The notes beneath the pieces were generated by a model. It was not told the DNA's origin, did no database searches, and worked only from the letters and a program-made list of their open reading frames with translations. The position numbers were made by a program, and so were the translations under genes. Below are positions 41,498 through 50,839 of a DNA stretch of 64,000 nucleotides, piece by piece. Positions within the stretch are counted from its first letter, which is position 1. The number at the start of each line of letters is the position of its first letter. Origin of the DNA: CAVVJA01 sp963801715 (lineage in GTDB: Bacteria > Actinomycetota > Actinomycetes > Mycobacteriales > Jatrophihabitantaceae); assembly GCA_963801715.1 (NCBI GenBank), contig CAWDGB010000007.1:248001-312000 (forward strand), in the 5' to 3' direction.

Positions 41498-43954
41498 GTG
41501 ACGGTACCGACTTTGACTCAGACAGAGGCTGCGGCGCGGGCGGCGCTGATTTCTGTGCAGGAATACCGGGTCGTCGTTGACTTGACCGGGCTCGGCGAGG
41601 GCTCCGAAGTGCGGTGTTCCTCGACCATCCGGTTCGGATCCCGGGCGACAGGCGCGCAGACGTTCGTCGACTGTGCTGCGCACGTGTTGTCGGCTCGCCT
41701 TAATGGCGTATCTATCGCGGTGTCCGCGATCACGCCAGGCCGGATCGAACTAACCAATCTGCAACTGCAGAATGAGCTGGTCGTGGAGTCGGTGCAACCA
41801 GAAACCGCAACGGAGTTTGGGGTGCACAAGGCAATCGATCCAGCCGACGGCCATGTGTACGTGTGGACCACGTTCGAGCCGGATGACTGCCGGTACGTGT
41901 GGGCCTGCTTCGACCAGCCTGATTTGAAGGCGACCCATGCGTTGACGGTGGTGGCGCCGGCTGTGTGGACAGTGTTGAGCAACAGCGGTCGGGCGGACGT
42001 CGACACATCGGGAGGCGCAACCACGTGGACGTTTCCGGCGACGCCGCCGTTGTCGACATACAACGTGGTAGTCCTTGCCGGCCCGCTCGTCCAGGTCCGC
42101 GCCGACCGTGAAGGGTACGACCTTGGGTTATTCGCGCGGGCCTCGTTGCGCTCCGTGCTGGAACGGGATGCGCCGGAGTTGTTCGAACTGACGGCGCGAG
42201 GATTGGCGTTCTTCGGGGAGCGGTTCGGGATGCCGTTTCCGCAACTCACGTACAACCAGGCGTTCATGCCTGAGTTCGGCGGCGCAATGGAGAACTACGG
42301 CTGCGTCACGTGGAGCGATGCTGCGCTCTATCGCAACCAGCCGACCGAGTTCGAGCGCATGCAGCGCGCGAAGATCCTGTTGCACGAGATGGCGCACATG
42401 TGGTTCGGCAACATCGTCACGATGCGCTGGTGGGATGACTTGTGGCTTAACGAGGCGTTCGCCGAGTTCGCAGCGCATTGGTCGGCGGTATCGGCCACCG
42501 AGTTCCCCGATATGTGGGCCGCTCACCTGGCCCGCGGGCAGTTGCAGGCATATCTGGCCGATCAAGGACCAGCGTCGCACCCGATCCGGCAACGAGTACC
42601 CGACGTCGCGGCTGCGGCCGGCACCTTCGACACCATTACTTATCCCAAGGGTGCATCGGTGCTGCATCAGCTCATGGCTTATATCGGTGAAGATGCGTTC
42701 ATCGCAGGCATGCGGTCCTATTTCGCCCGCTACGCCTGGACGAACACGACTCTGGACGAACTGATCAACGAGCTCGCTACGGCGTCCGGACAGGAATTGC
42801 ATCAATGGGCACACGACTGGCTCGGCACTGCGGGCGTAGATCGGCTTCGTCTCGAGCGCACTGCGGATGGCGACGTGCTCGTTGCCGAAAGTCCGCCCGG
42901 GGGGCCGCCCCGCCCGCACGCGTTGGACATCGGCCTGTACCGGCGACATGACGATCAACTGCAGCGAACCCAGCTCGTTCGCGTTTCCGTCGCCGGGCCT
43001 CGCACGCGGCTTCCAGACCTTGGCGACGCCGACCTGGTGCTGGTCAACGACGAGAATCTCACGTTCGCGACCGTCACGTCAGACACTGAGTCGACGGTTG
43101 CGCTGCTCCGGGACATGCCAATGTTGCCGACGCCGTTGGCGCGGGCGGTTGCGGTCGCCACGGCCTGGAACCTGCTCATTACCGGCGGTGCCCCGGCCGT
43201 CGATGTCGTTCGGTCGTTGCGCGGCGTCATTGGCGTCGAGGCCGAATCCCTACTGGAACCCTTTCTGAACCTGGCGATCAGGATCGCGGAATGGTGGGCG
43301 CCGCAATACGTCCGAGAACGGCTGCTCGAAGAGCTTGCGGACGTCTGCGTCGAGCTCAACGACCGGCCGGAGCATCGCGCGGCGGCCATGCGCGGGCTCG
43401 CCCGAACGGCGATCACCCGGAGTCACTTCGAGCTGCTCGACGTCGCCGCGGACACTCCCGACCTGCGATGGCGGGTGCTCACTCGACGGGCCGAATACGA
43501 CCAAGCGGACGACGCCCAGATTTCCGAGGCGCAAGCCGCGGATCCCGATCCCGACGCATGGATTCGCGCGCTCACCGTTCGCGCCGCGCGCCCGTCCGCG
43601 AGCGACAAGGACCGGGTGTGGCGGGCGATCATCGACGAGCAAAGCGTGCCTGTAGCCGCGCTCGCGGCCGTCGGTCAAGCGTTCTGGCGTCCCGGCCAGG
43701 GCAGCGTTCTTGCCTCTTACCCGACACGATTCCTGGACGCACTGCCAGAGATCAGCCAACGGGGAATGATCTTCGGCCTGTCCGCCACCGGAAGCATGTT
43801 TCCGATGACCAGCATCGACGAGGACTACCTTGACCAGCTCGACGATCGGCTTCGCTCCGGGACACTCGCACCGGTCGTTGCCAACCGCGGGATCGAGCGG
43901 GCGTACGAGGTCCGTCGGATGATCGCATCAAGGGCGCGCACCGCCGCGATGTGA
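41498..43954 (+). CDS. pepN: Aminopeptidase N (M1 family)
   Basis: The 818-residue protein has the exopeptidase motif GGAMENYG (about residue 260) and the zinc site LLHEMAHMWFGN with the third ligand in LWLNEAFAEFAAHW (HExxH-18-E, about residues 297-322). The C-terminal ERAP1-like helical domain is complete. It removes N-terminal residues from peptides in the cytosol. No signal peptide. Length and order are normal for actinobacterial PepN. The start GTG follows GGAGGGCGG. Confidence 0.96.
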   Translation: MTVPTLTQTEAAARAALISVQEYRVVVDLTGLGEGSEVRCSSTIRFGSRATGAQTFVDCAAHVLSARLNGVSIAVSAITPGRIELTNLQLQNELVVESVQPETATEFGVHKAIDPADGHVYVWTTFEPDDCRYVWACFDQPDLKATHALTVVAPAVWTVLSNSGRADVDTSGGATTWTFPATPPLSTYNVVVLAGPLVQVRADREGYDLGLFARASLRSVLERDAPELFELTARGLAFFGERFGMPFPQLTYNQAFMPEFGGAMENYGCVTWSDAALYRNQPTEFERMQRAKILLHEMAHMWFGNIVTMRWWDDLWLNEAFAEFAAHWSAVSATEFPDMWAAHLARGQLQAYLADQGPASHPIRQRVPDVAAAAGTFDTITYPKGASVLHQLMAYIGEDAFIAGMRSYFARYAWTNTTLDELINELATASGQELHQWAHDWLGTAGVDRLRLERTADGDVLVAESPPGGPPRPHALDIGLYRRHDDQLQRTQLVRVSVAGPRTRLPDLGDADLVLVNDENLTFATVTSDTESTVALLRDMPMLPTPLARAVAVATAWNLLITGGAPAVDVVRSLRGVIGVEAESLLEPFLNLAIRIAEWWAPQYVRERLLEELADVCVELNDRPEHRAAAMRGLARTAITRSHFELLDVAADTPDLRWRVLTRRAEYDQADDAQISEAQAADPDPDAWIRALTVRAARPSASDKDRVWRAIIDEQSVPVAALAAVGQAFWRPGQGSVLASYPTRFLDALPEISQRGMIFGLSATGSMFPMTSIDEDYLDQLDDRLRSGTLAPVVANRGIERAYEVRRMIASRARTAAM

Positions 43955-44029
43955 TCGGGGAAGTCATCGAACTGTGACTATATGCAGCTCGGCGTTCCGC
44001 GTCAGTCGGATCTGACAGGAGGTGTCGTA

Positions 44030-44812
44030 GTGGTCGAACCACCAGCCGGCCTGCGCTTGGTGTTCGAGGACGACTTTGACGGGCCGGAGCTGGACCTTGC
44101 GACCTGGCTGCCGCACTACTTGCCAGCGTGGAGCTCGCTCGCCGCCACCGCGGCAACGTATGAAATTCAGAACTCCTGTCTGCACCTGAGCATCCCGCCA
44201 GACCAGGGTTTGTGGTGCGCCGATGACCATCAGCCGCCGCTTCGCGTATCCGGCATTCAGTCCGGGAATTTCTCCGGCCCGGTCGGCAGCACCGTCGGGC
44301 AGCAGCCGTTCCGGACTGGTCTGACCGTTCAGGAGGCGCAGGAGACGTTCTGGGGTTGGACGCCGGATCATGGGCACCTCGAGATGCGGGCACGGGCGGT
44401 TATCACGCGACGATCGATGGTCGCATTGTGGATGGCGGGAGTTGAGGACCGGCCGGAAAGGTCAGCGGAGATCTGCGTCGCCGAGATATTTGGTAAAGCG
44501 GTTACACCTGGAGAATCGGCTGCCGTCGGCGTGGGTCTGCACCCGTTCCGCGACCCGGCTGCGACAGAGGACTTCGCTGCCGTGCGATTGCCAATCGATG
44601 TCTCGCAGTTTCACAGCTACGCCGTGCGCTGGAACACGGATAGCGCCGATTTCTTCGTTGACGGCGAGCTGGTACGCAGCTGCCGCCGCCCGCCGTCCTA
44701 CCCGATGCAGATCATGCTCGCAGTCTTCGACTTCCCCGAAGAGTCAACCGGCGATGATTCCGCGGCGGTGCCGTGGCTGATCGTGGACCACCTGCGCGGC
44801 TACGCGCGCTGA
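44030..44812 (+). CDS. Glycoside hydrolase family 16-like protein with altered catalytic motif
   Basis: The product has 260 residues with concanavalin-like strands: LVFEDDFDGPELDLATW at the start, GHLEMRARAVIT, and SFHSYAVRW-like FHSYAVRWNTDSADFFVDGE. The GH16 catalytic motif ExDxxE appears as AEICVAEIFG: both glutamates are present but the Asp is Cys. I start at GTG 44030 because AGGAGG lies 7 bases before it; ATG 43982 has none. No signal peptide is seen, unusual for a secreted glucanase. It may be a cytosolic or inactive relative. Confidence 0.75.
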   Translation: MVEPPAGLRLVFEDDFDGPELDLATWLPHYLPAWSSLAATAATYEIQNSCLHLSIPPDQGLWCADDHQPPLRVSGIQSGNFSGPVGSTVGQQPFRTGLTVQEAQETFWGWTPDHGHLEMRARAVITRRSMVALWMAGVEDRPERSAEICVAEIFGKAVTPGESAAVGVGLHPFRDPAATEDFAAVRLPIDVSQFHSYAVRWNTDSADFFVDGELVRSCRRPPSYPMQIMLAVFDFPEESTGDDSAAVPWLIVDHLRGYAR

Positions 44813-44924
44813 AGGTTCGGATGATCCCCCGTATCCGCTCGCAATCGGCGAACGCGTCCTACTCGGGAAGGGTTTCGGGGGAGTCCGAAACGGTCGAGCG
44901 CGCTGTTGTCGAATTGCTGCTGGC

Positions 44925-45055
44925 CGGGTCGGCAGCTAGTGCCAGTGGCATGTTCTGGCTATCTCGGATCAGTGAGCACAGCCACTACGCCGGTGCGCTG
45001 CTCGGTCCCATGACTGTGACCGCGGTGGGTTTCGGGCTGCCCTTCGTGCCGCGTG
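44925..45055 (+). pseudogene. Fragment of a DHA2-type MFS transporter
   Basis: The plus strand reads ASASGMFWLSRISEHSHYAG and ALLGPMTVTAVGFGLPFVP, which matches the helix 10-11 region of EmrB-like pumps (GLxWLSRI...LxGPMxxxGxGxGLxFVP). It covers about 43 residues without start or end. The intact MFS gene at 45302 is not the source at this point. The surrounding 44813-45301 gap has no other gene. Confidence 0.6.
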
Positions 45056-45301
45056 TCACACCGGTCGAACGGAGCATTCCTGGACGAAATTGCTATAAGG
45101 CGAGGTGTCTCGTCAGATGTGACGTTGCTCAGCCGAGTCTGCCGTGCGTGAAAGGCGCGGCGCGCAACGGCCCCCGCCCCGACATCTCCGGGCAATACCA
45201 TCCTCCGTAGAGTCAGCAACGTGCGTCCGGCAAAGGCCGCTGAGTCCGGTCGGCCCGGGTTCAGTTGACATCAGGGCGTTGACCCGAGGCAGGTACACAC
45301 A

Positions 45302-46744
45302 GTGGCTGGTAACCAGGCAACCGGACGACCGTCGAGCGCCTTGCGACGGGTGCTCGTTCCTTTGGCCTTGGCGCAGTTCATCTGCAGCTTCGCAGGTTCG
45401 AACATGAACGTGATGATCAACGACATCAGCAAGGACCTGAACACAACCGTGCAGGGTGTGCAGGTCGCGATCACCATCTTCCTCCTGGTGATGGCGGCGC
45501 TGATGATTCCCTGTGGCAAGTTGACCGACAAGTTCGGCCGGAAGCGATGCTTCACAGTCGGTCTCGCGGTGTACGGCGTTGGTGCGCTGATAAGTGCCTT
45601 CTCGCCCGGCCTGGGTGTGCTCATCCTCGGCAATTCGATCTTGGAGGGCGTAGGCACGGCTCTGTTGATCCCACCGGTCTACATCCTCACCACGCTGCTG
45701 TTCACCGAAGTCACGTCGCGGGCTCGCGCATTCGGCGCGATCAGCGCGATGGGCGGCATCGGCGCCGCGATGGGCCCGTTGATCGGTGGTCTGATCACTT
45801 CGGCGATCAGCTGGCGGGCGGCTTTCATCTTCCAGGCCTTGGTCATCGTCGCGATTCTCTGGCTGGCCCGACAGGTGCGGGATCCACTTCCGGCGGATCC
45901 GACCCGTCCCTTTGACACCACCGGCGCGATCCTATCGGCGGTTGGTCTCGCGCTGGTAGTCATGGGCATTCTCGCGGCCGACAACAACCTCTGGCTGATG
46001 CTCGCGTTGATCGTCGCAGGTGTGCTCATCCTGACCTGGTTCTTCCTGTTCGTACGGGCTGAAGAGCGCGCTGGTAAGGAACCACTGTTGTCGACCAGCC
46101 TGTTCCGGAATCGGACGTCCAATCTCGGCATGGTTACGCAGAACACCCAGTGGCTGCTGCTCACCGGAGTGTCGTTCGTGGTCGCGGCGTATCTGCAAGT
46201 TGTGCGGGGCTACGACGCAATCCAGACCGGCGTCATCTTCACCGCGGAGACGGTCGGTCTCCTGGCCAGCTCTCTGGCCGCCGAGCGCCTGGCCAAGCGG
46301 CGGCCCCAGCGGGTCCTGATCATGGCCGGCTTCGTCGTCACGATCGCCGGTGTCGGTGTCCTCCTGTCCCTGGTGGCCGGCTCGCCAAGTGCCTGGGCCT
46401 TCGCTCCAGGACTGCTCTTGATCGGGTTGGGGCTCGGCCTCATGCTGACTCCGTCGGTCAACATCGTTCAGTCGAGCTTCGCCGAAGCGCAGCAGGGTGA
46501 GATCTCCGGCCTGTCGCGCAGTGTGTCGAACCTCGGTTCATGCCTGGGCACCGCAATCGCTGGCACTGTCCTCGTCGCTGGTATCACCTCGACGCCCGAC
46601 CGCTCCTACGGGCTCGCGATCGCAGTCTTGGCAGTCGTCGGCATCGCCGGCTTGGTCGCAGGGGCATTCCTGCCCACGAAGATCACTCCAGCCACCGCGC
46701 CGAGTTCAACGCCGGAAAACGTTCCCAAGCAGCCGGCCGGCTAA
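45302..46744 (+). CDS. MFS transporter, DHA2 type
   Basis: The 480-residue protein has a 12-14 helix profile with QFICSFAGSNMNVMINDISK replacing the more common LDxTIVNVAL motif, motif A GKLTDKFGRKRCF, and motif C-like GIGAAMGPLIGGL. The start is GTG. It probably exports a drug or metabolite by proton antiport. No regulator is adjacent. A remnant of another pump lies upstream. Confidence 0.92.
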   Translation: MAGNQATGRPSSALRRVLVPLALAQFICSFAGSNMNVMINDISKDLNTTVQGVQVAITIFLLVMAALMIPCGKLTDKFGRKRCFTVGLAVYGVGALISAFSPGLGVLILGNSILEGVGTALLIPPVYILTTLLFTEVTSRARAFGAISAMGGIGAAMGPLIGGLITSAISWRAAFIFQALVIVAILWLARQVRDPLPADPTRPFDTTGAILSAVGLALVVMGILAADNNLWLMLALIVAGVLILTWFFLFVRAEERAGKEPLLSTSLFRNRTSNLGMVTQNTQWLLLTGVSFVVAAYLQVVRGYDAIQTGVIFTAETVGLLASSLAAERLAKRRPQRVLIMAGFVVTIAGVGVLLSLVAGSPSAWAFAPGLLLIGLGLGLMLTPSVNIVQSSFAEAQQGEISGLSRSVSNLGSCLGTAIAGTVLVAGITSTPDRSYGLAIAVLAVVGIAGLVAGAFLPTKITPATAPSSTPENVPKQPAG

Positions 46745-46933
46745 GTCGGTTCGAGGCGAAGATCGTGTCAGGGAGGTGTTAGGTTCCTGCGATGTCCGGC
46801 GAGGCCATCACCGGACTAGTTGCACCGCTCGAGAGCGTTAACGTCCGGCCAGCATGTCCCGGGTTGATATCGAGTGCGCGCGAACGCTGTGCCGTGGAGG
46901 CACCGCATCCTCGTGCCAATAGGGTGGCGCTTG

Positions 46934-48121
46934 ATGGGACCTGGACTTGGATCAGTCACGATCATCCTCGCGACCGTGTTTCTGTGGTCGGTGTTCGCTG
47001 CGCGCCTGGGCCGGGTCGGTCTTTCATCGGCAATCGTTTTCGTTGCTGTCGGGTTTGCTTTCACGCAGATCTTCGATGTCCTGCACGTGCCGGGTGAGCC
47101 GGAACTGGTCAAGGTCGTCGCCGAAGTGACGTTGGTCTGGATGCTGTTCGCCGATGCATCTGCCGTGCAATTGACCGACTTTAGGCGTGACCTCATGGTG
47201 TACGTGCGACTACTGGGGGTCGGCCTGCCACTGACGATTCTGCTGGGCGGCCTGGTTGCCGTTGCGCTGCTGGGCTTTGGCGTCTGGCCGGCGCTGCTGG
47301 TCGGTGCGGCGCTCGCGCCGACTGACGCTGCCCTCGGCGCGTCGGTGATGTCAGATCCCACCGTGCCTACCCGGATTCGGCGAGTACTGAACGTGGAGAG
47401 TGGCCTGAACGACGGCATCGCCACCCCGATCGTGCTGGTCGCCATCGCCGGAGTCGCCGCCGACGAAGGGATTGGCGGCGTCCATGGTCCGGGCCACGCC
47501 CTCGTCGCGCTGCTGGTGGGACTTCTGGTGGGCGTGCTCGTTGGCGGCGCGGGCGGCGTGCTTATTCAGCACGCTCGTCGGAAGCGTTGGTTATCGGAAG
47601 GGCTGTCCGGTCCTGCGACGTTGGCGCTGGCGCTCCTCGCGTATACCGGCACGCTGCTCGTCGATGGCAATGGCTTTGTCGCCGCCTTCGTCGGAGGTCT
47701 CGTCTTCGGTAATACCGCCGGGCCGGGGGGAGAGAAGGAGGCCTATTTCGTTGAGCAGTCCGCGGGCCTGGCCGCCATGATCTCGTGGCTGATCTTCGGC
47801 GCGCTTGCCGTGCCTGCGATCGGCCATTGGTTCGGATGGCCGGTCATTGGGTACGCACTTCTCAGCCTTACCGCAATCCGGATGGTTCCGGTGGCCCTGG
47901 CGCTCCTCGGGAGTGGATTCGACCGGTTCAGCGTGGCATTCATCGGATGGTTCGGCCCTCGGGGGTTGGCCTCGGTCATCTTTGCTCTCCTTGCCCTCGA
48001 GGATCTAGGCCCCGTTGCGCAGGAAGTCACCGCAACCATTGCCTTGACCGTGCTGCTCAGCGTCGGAGCGCACGGCCTCACCGCCCGGCCGTTCGCGAGA
48101 CACTTCGTATCGAAGTCATAA
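46934..48121 (+). CDS. CPA1-family Na+(K+)/H+ antiporter
   Basis: About 395 residues with 12 membrane helices. The ion site is in LAPTDAALGASVMSDP and LNVESGLNDGIATPIV (the ND/ESGxNDG motif of NhaP-type exchangers). FGPRGLASVIFALL is the conserved helix 10 block. I prefer ATG 46934 with AGGGTGG upstream over GTG 46874. It has no large cytoplasmic TrkA domain. Role: pH or sodium homeostasis. Confidence 0.92.
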   Translation: MGPGLGSVTIILATVFLWSVFAARLGRVGLSSAIVFVAVGFAFTQIFDVLHVPGEPELVKVVAEVTLVWMLFADASAVQLTDFRRDLMVYVRLLGVGLPLTILLGGLVAVALLGFGVWPALLVGAALAPTDAALGASVMSDPTVPTRIRRVLNVESGLNDGIATPIVLVAIAGVAADEGIGGVHGPGHALVALLVGLLVGVLVGGAGGVLIQHARRKRWLSEGLSGPATLALALLAYTGTLLVDGNGFVAAFVGGLVFGNTAGPGGEKEAYFVEQSAGLAAMISWLIFGALAVPAIGHWFGWPVIGYALLSLTAIRMVPVALALLGSGFDRFSVAFIGWFGPRGLASVIFALLALEDLGPVAQEVTATIALTVLLSVGAHGLTARPFARHFVSKS

Positions 48122-48291
48122 CGCTCAGCAATCTTCGTCTGCCTAAGCGATGGGCGCGGGTCCTAAGCATCTGACTGGCAGTGGCCCTCGTATCGACCTC
48201 CTCGGGAGCTGAGTGACGCAGGTGGGTAGCCTTCATCCGCCTCAATTCGCGGCCGGCTAGGCGACTCTTCGGGCTCGGGAAGGAGCTGGAC

Positions 48292-49206
48292 ATGGTCTCG
48301 GGACCGCGTTCGACATCAGCAAGACCAACGAAGCTGGCTGTGCTCGCCGCGGTTGCCTTTATCGTCTCTTCCTGCGGGGGAAGCGGTTCCGGTCAACCCT
48401 CGCGGTCGCCATCCCTGTCTCGCGAGACGTCCCGAACGCTCGCGCCTCCATCAGCCACGTCGACCGCGGCTGCCGCACCGACGGAGACTTCCGCACCGAC
48501 CGCGACATCACGACCGACAGTCACTCGTACCCCGACCGCGAACCCCGCGCCCACGCTGACGGAGACGGAGAGGGCAACGGCGACTACGACAGCGACCGTG
48601 ACCCTTCCACCCACGGTGATCGCGGCACCCACGGTCACGGCGGCTCCGACGCCTCAGCCGGCCACGCCTACTCCCACGCCGACCGCCGCCCAGACCGAGG
48701 CCGTGACACCGACGTCGAGCGATACGAGTTCCACGCCAGCATGGTTGTGGTGGCTGCTCGGCGCGATTGTGCTGGCCGTTGCCGTCGTGAGCACGTTCTT
48801 GATCCGCAGGAACAACCGGAAGCAAGCATGGGCCGACAGGTTGTCTTCCTCCGAGGCGGATGTGGCATGGTTCTCCCGCGAGCTCATCCCGCATCTGAGC
48901 CAGGCTCCGTCCGTCCAACAGATCTCCGGCGGGTGGCGAATTTCGTCGGACCGGGTCATCGCTGCGGAAGACCGCTTGACCTCCCTCGAGGCGGCCGCAA
49001 TCGACGACGTCGGCCGTGGCCAGGCTCGTACCTTGCGCGATGCCGTACGCGAAGCACGCGCGCGGCTTGATGCGCTGGCGGTCGTCGGCGACATGGCCAC
49101 GGCCTTGAACCAGTTGCAAGGTGCGGCCGGAGAGCTCGAGGCAGCCCTGACCTCAGTCAGCCCAGCGATGCAAGGTGCGACGCGCGACAACCCGCCCCAA
49201 CGCTGA
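48292..49206 (+). CDS. Lipoprotein with Thr/Pro-rich region, membrane helix and coiled-coil tail
   Basis: The 304-residue product has a lipoprotein signal (KLAVLAAVAFIVSSCGGSGS, lipobox VSSC). About 100 residues of Thr/Pro/Ala repeat follow (PTATSRPTVTRTPTANPAPT), then a membrane helix (WLWWLLGAIVLAVAVVSTFL), a basic stop-transfer RRNNRKQ and a 110-residue helical domain. The helical part would be cytoplasmic. A protein anchored by lipid and helix is unusual. AAGGAG precedes the ATG. Function unknown, possibly envelope-spanning. Confidence 0.7.
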   Translation: MVSGPRSTSARPTKLAVLAAVAFIVSSCGGSGSGQPSRSPSLSRETSRTLAPPSATSTAAAAPTETSAPTATSRPTVTRTPTANPAPTLTETERATATTTATVTLPPTVIAAPTVTAAPTPQPATPTPTPTAAQTEAVTPTSSDTSSTPAWLWWLLGAIVLAVAVVSTFLIRRNNRKQAWADRLSSSEADVAWFSRELIPHLSQAPSVQQISGGWRISSDRVIAAEDRLTSLEAAAIDDVGRGQARTLRDAVREARARLDALAVVGDMATALNQLQGAAGELEAALTSVSPAMQGATRDNPPQR

Positions 49207-49276
49207 GGGATTCCCATCAAATCGGAGACGAAGATCTGCGCACTGAACGTGTTCTAGCCCGCCAGGCTGCGACCGG

Positions 49277-49672
49277 TCACCTGCCCAGGTCTTGGAAGAG
49301 GGTCAACTGAAGTCCGGCCGGCCCGTTCAGCCGCGAATTCAGCGAGTTCCACGGTGTGTGGGTAGGGGCGGCAATGAGCGTAGCGCCGGCCTCGGTAAGT
49401 TGCTCGGTCGCCGAGGCCGCATCCGGTACGCCGAACGCGACACGGACGTGACCCGCCACCCGATGCCCGACCTCGACGTCGTCGACATATACGGCGTGTC
49501 CCGGGTCTGAGATCTCCAACGTGGCTCGGCCGGCGTCCAGGATTATTACCCGTCCCTGGTCCTCGGACAGGTACTCGGCCGACTCGGACAAGCCAAGCGT
49601 GTCCCGATAAAAGGCGACGGCGGCGTCGTAGTCCTCGGTGGTGACCACAAGCCGCAGTTCGCTCACATTCAT
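49277..49672 (-). CDS. VOC-family protein
   Basis: The 131-residue product starts MNVSELRLVVTTEDYDAAVA, then FYRDTLGL, and ends with LNGPAGLQLTLFQDLG, a standard VOC pair. ATG 49672 is preceded by GGGAGGCACTCCT. It follows the DUF4097-like lipoprotein gene by 20 bases and is probably co-transcribed. Confidence 0.88.
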   Translation of the reverse strand: MNVSELRLVVTTEDYDAAVAFYRDTLGLSESAEYLSEDQGRVIILDAGRATLEISDPGHAVYVDDVEVGHRVAGHVRVAFGVPDAASATEQLTEAGATLIAAPTHTPWNSLNSRLNGPAGLQLTLFQDLGR

Positions 49673-49692
49673 AGGAGTGCCTCCCTCACGCG

Positions 49693-50424
49693 TCATCCGT
49701 TCTCGATCCTGATGGCGCCGATGGTTGTGGTCACGTCCAGGCGATGCGTCGACGATGAGTCCTGGTCGACCTTGACATTCTTTATGCCCACCGTTGTGTC
49801 GGTGGTGACCGCGTACTTCGTGCCACCGGGCACAGTTAGCACGACCTCTGCGACATCGCTCTTCACCTTGACCGAGTTGGGCGGCGACGCGAACTTGAGG
49901 TTGACCTCGCCAGCATTGGTCGTGACCTCATACGCTCCAGCGCCGAGCGAGGTTCCCTGGACCCGTCCGGCCTTGGTAGAGATTGTCGTGTTAGCAAACG
50001 GGCCGTTCAACTTCATGTCCCCAGCTGTGCCATCAACGTTTAGCGTGATTCGCGCGGGCATGGTCACGGCGTAGTCGACGGAGCAGCCGACACCGAAAGT
50101 GATTCCGAACGGGCACTTGGCGGTCAACGTGGCTGACGAGCCGGTCACGCCCTTTGTCGTCGTGGCTTTACCGTGCAGTTGCTCCCTTACGGTGATCGCG
50201 GTCGCGCTATCTTGCGCGGTCACGTCGATGGCCACCGCATCTCCGTCTATCCGCAGCGATGTCACAGTCGTGGGGAGCTGATAATTGCCGCCGACCGGAG
50301 CCGGCCCGCTCGAGCTGCCACTCGTCCCAGTTGTTGAACGTCCGTTGCTGACCGAGCTGCACGCGGCTACCCCGATGACCACCAATGTGCTCAGCGACAT
50401 CCCTACCATCCACCGCGACGGCAT
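49693..50424 (-). CDS. DUF4097-like lipoprotein
   Basis: The 243-residue product has a lipoprotein signal (STLVVIGVAACSSV, lipobox VAAC). A right-handed beta-solenoid pattern follows (LNVDGTAGDMKLNGPFANTT, YEVTTNAGEVNLKF, KSDVAEVVLTVPGGT), as in DUF4097 adhesion-like proteins. Start 50424 follows AAGGAGGT. The protein is exported and lipid-anchored. Two Cys (KCPFG, GCSVD) may form a disulfide. Confidence 0.8.
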   Translation of the reverse strand: MPSRWMVGMSLSTLVVIGVAACSSVSNGRSTTGTSGSSSGPAPVGGNYQLPTTVTSLRIDGDAVAIDVTAQDSATAITVREQLHGKATTTKGVTGSSATLTAKCPFGITFGVGCSVDYAVTMPARITLNVDGTAGDMKLNGPFANTTISTKAGRVQGTSLGAGAYEVTTNAGEVNLKFASPPNSVKVKSDVAEVVLTVPGGTKYAVTTDTTVGIKNVKVDQDSSSTHRLDVTTTIGAIRIENG

Positions 50425-50839
50425 AACGCGACCTCCTTCCGGCCCCTGCGGACATGGGGCCCGCGGCATGGCCCGAACTGGCTTCGTGTTGCCGAGCCTG
50501 GTAACAACTATGTCGTCTCGGCAGCGACCGTGTCGATCACCGGCTCCGATGGGCAGCCGCTTCGGCGATGGGCACGACGCAATCATCGGTGAGACCGTGG
50601 AGCGTGCTACGCGTCCGATCGTGCCCGGTCCGATGGAGATTCACCCCATCCCGGACGAGCCACGCGCCGTACTCGTTTCGACGCTGATCGTTGATCTGGC
50701 CTGGCAATCTCGTGGTGGATTGGCCAGCCGACCTGATCTCGGGGAACATGCGGGCAATCATGGCCGGTTCGCGCGATGACCTCGAGGCCGTTCTGCGATA
50801 GCACCGCGCGTGAGCCGGGCCTCAATCCAGCCGTGCAGG
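50425..50839. other. Gap with a possible coding remnant
   Basis: Near 50690-50801 the plus strand reads VVDWPADLISGNMRAIMAGS up to a TAG at 50799. The codon bias is coding-like but there is no start and no family recognised. The rest of the gap holds nothing I can support. Confidence 0.3.

Noticed and set aside
50690..50801. Coding-like 3' end upstream of the DUF4097-like gene
   Set aside because: No start and no family; recorded only as a possible remnant in the gap entry.
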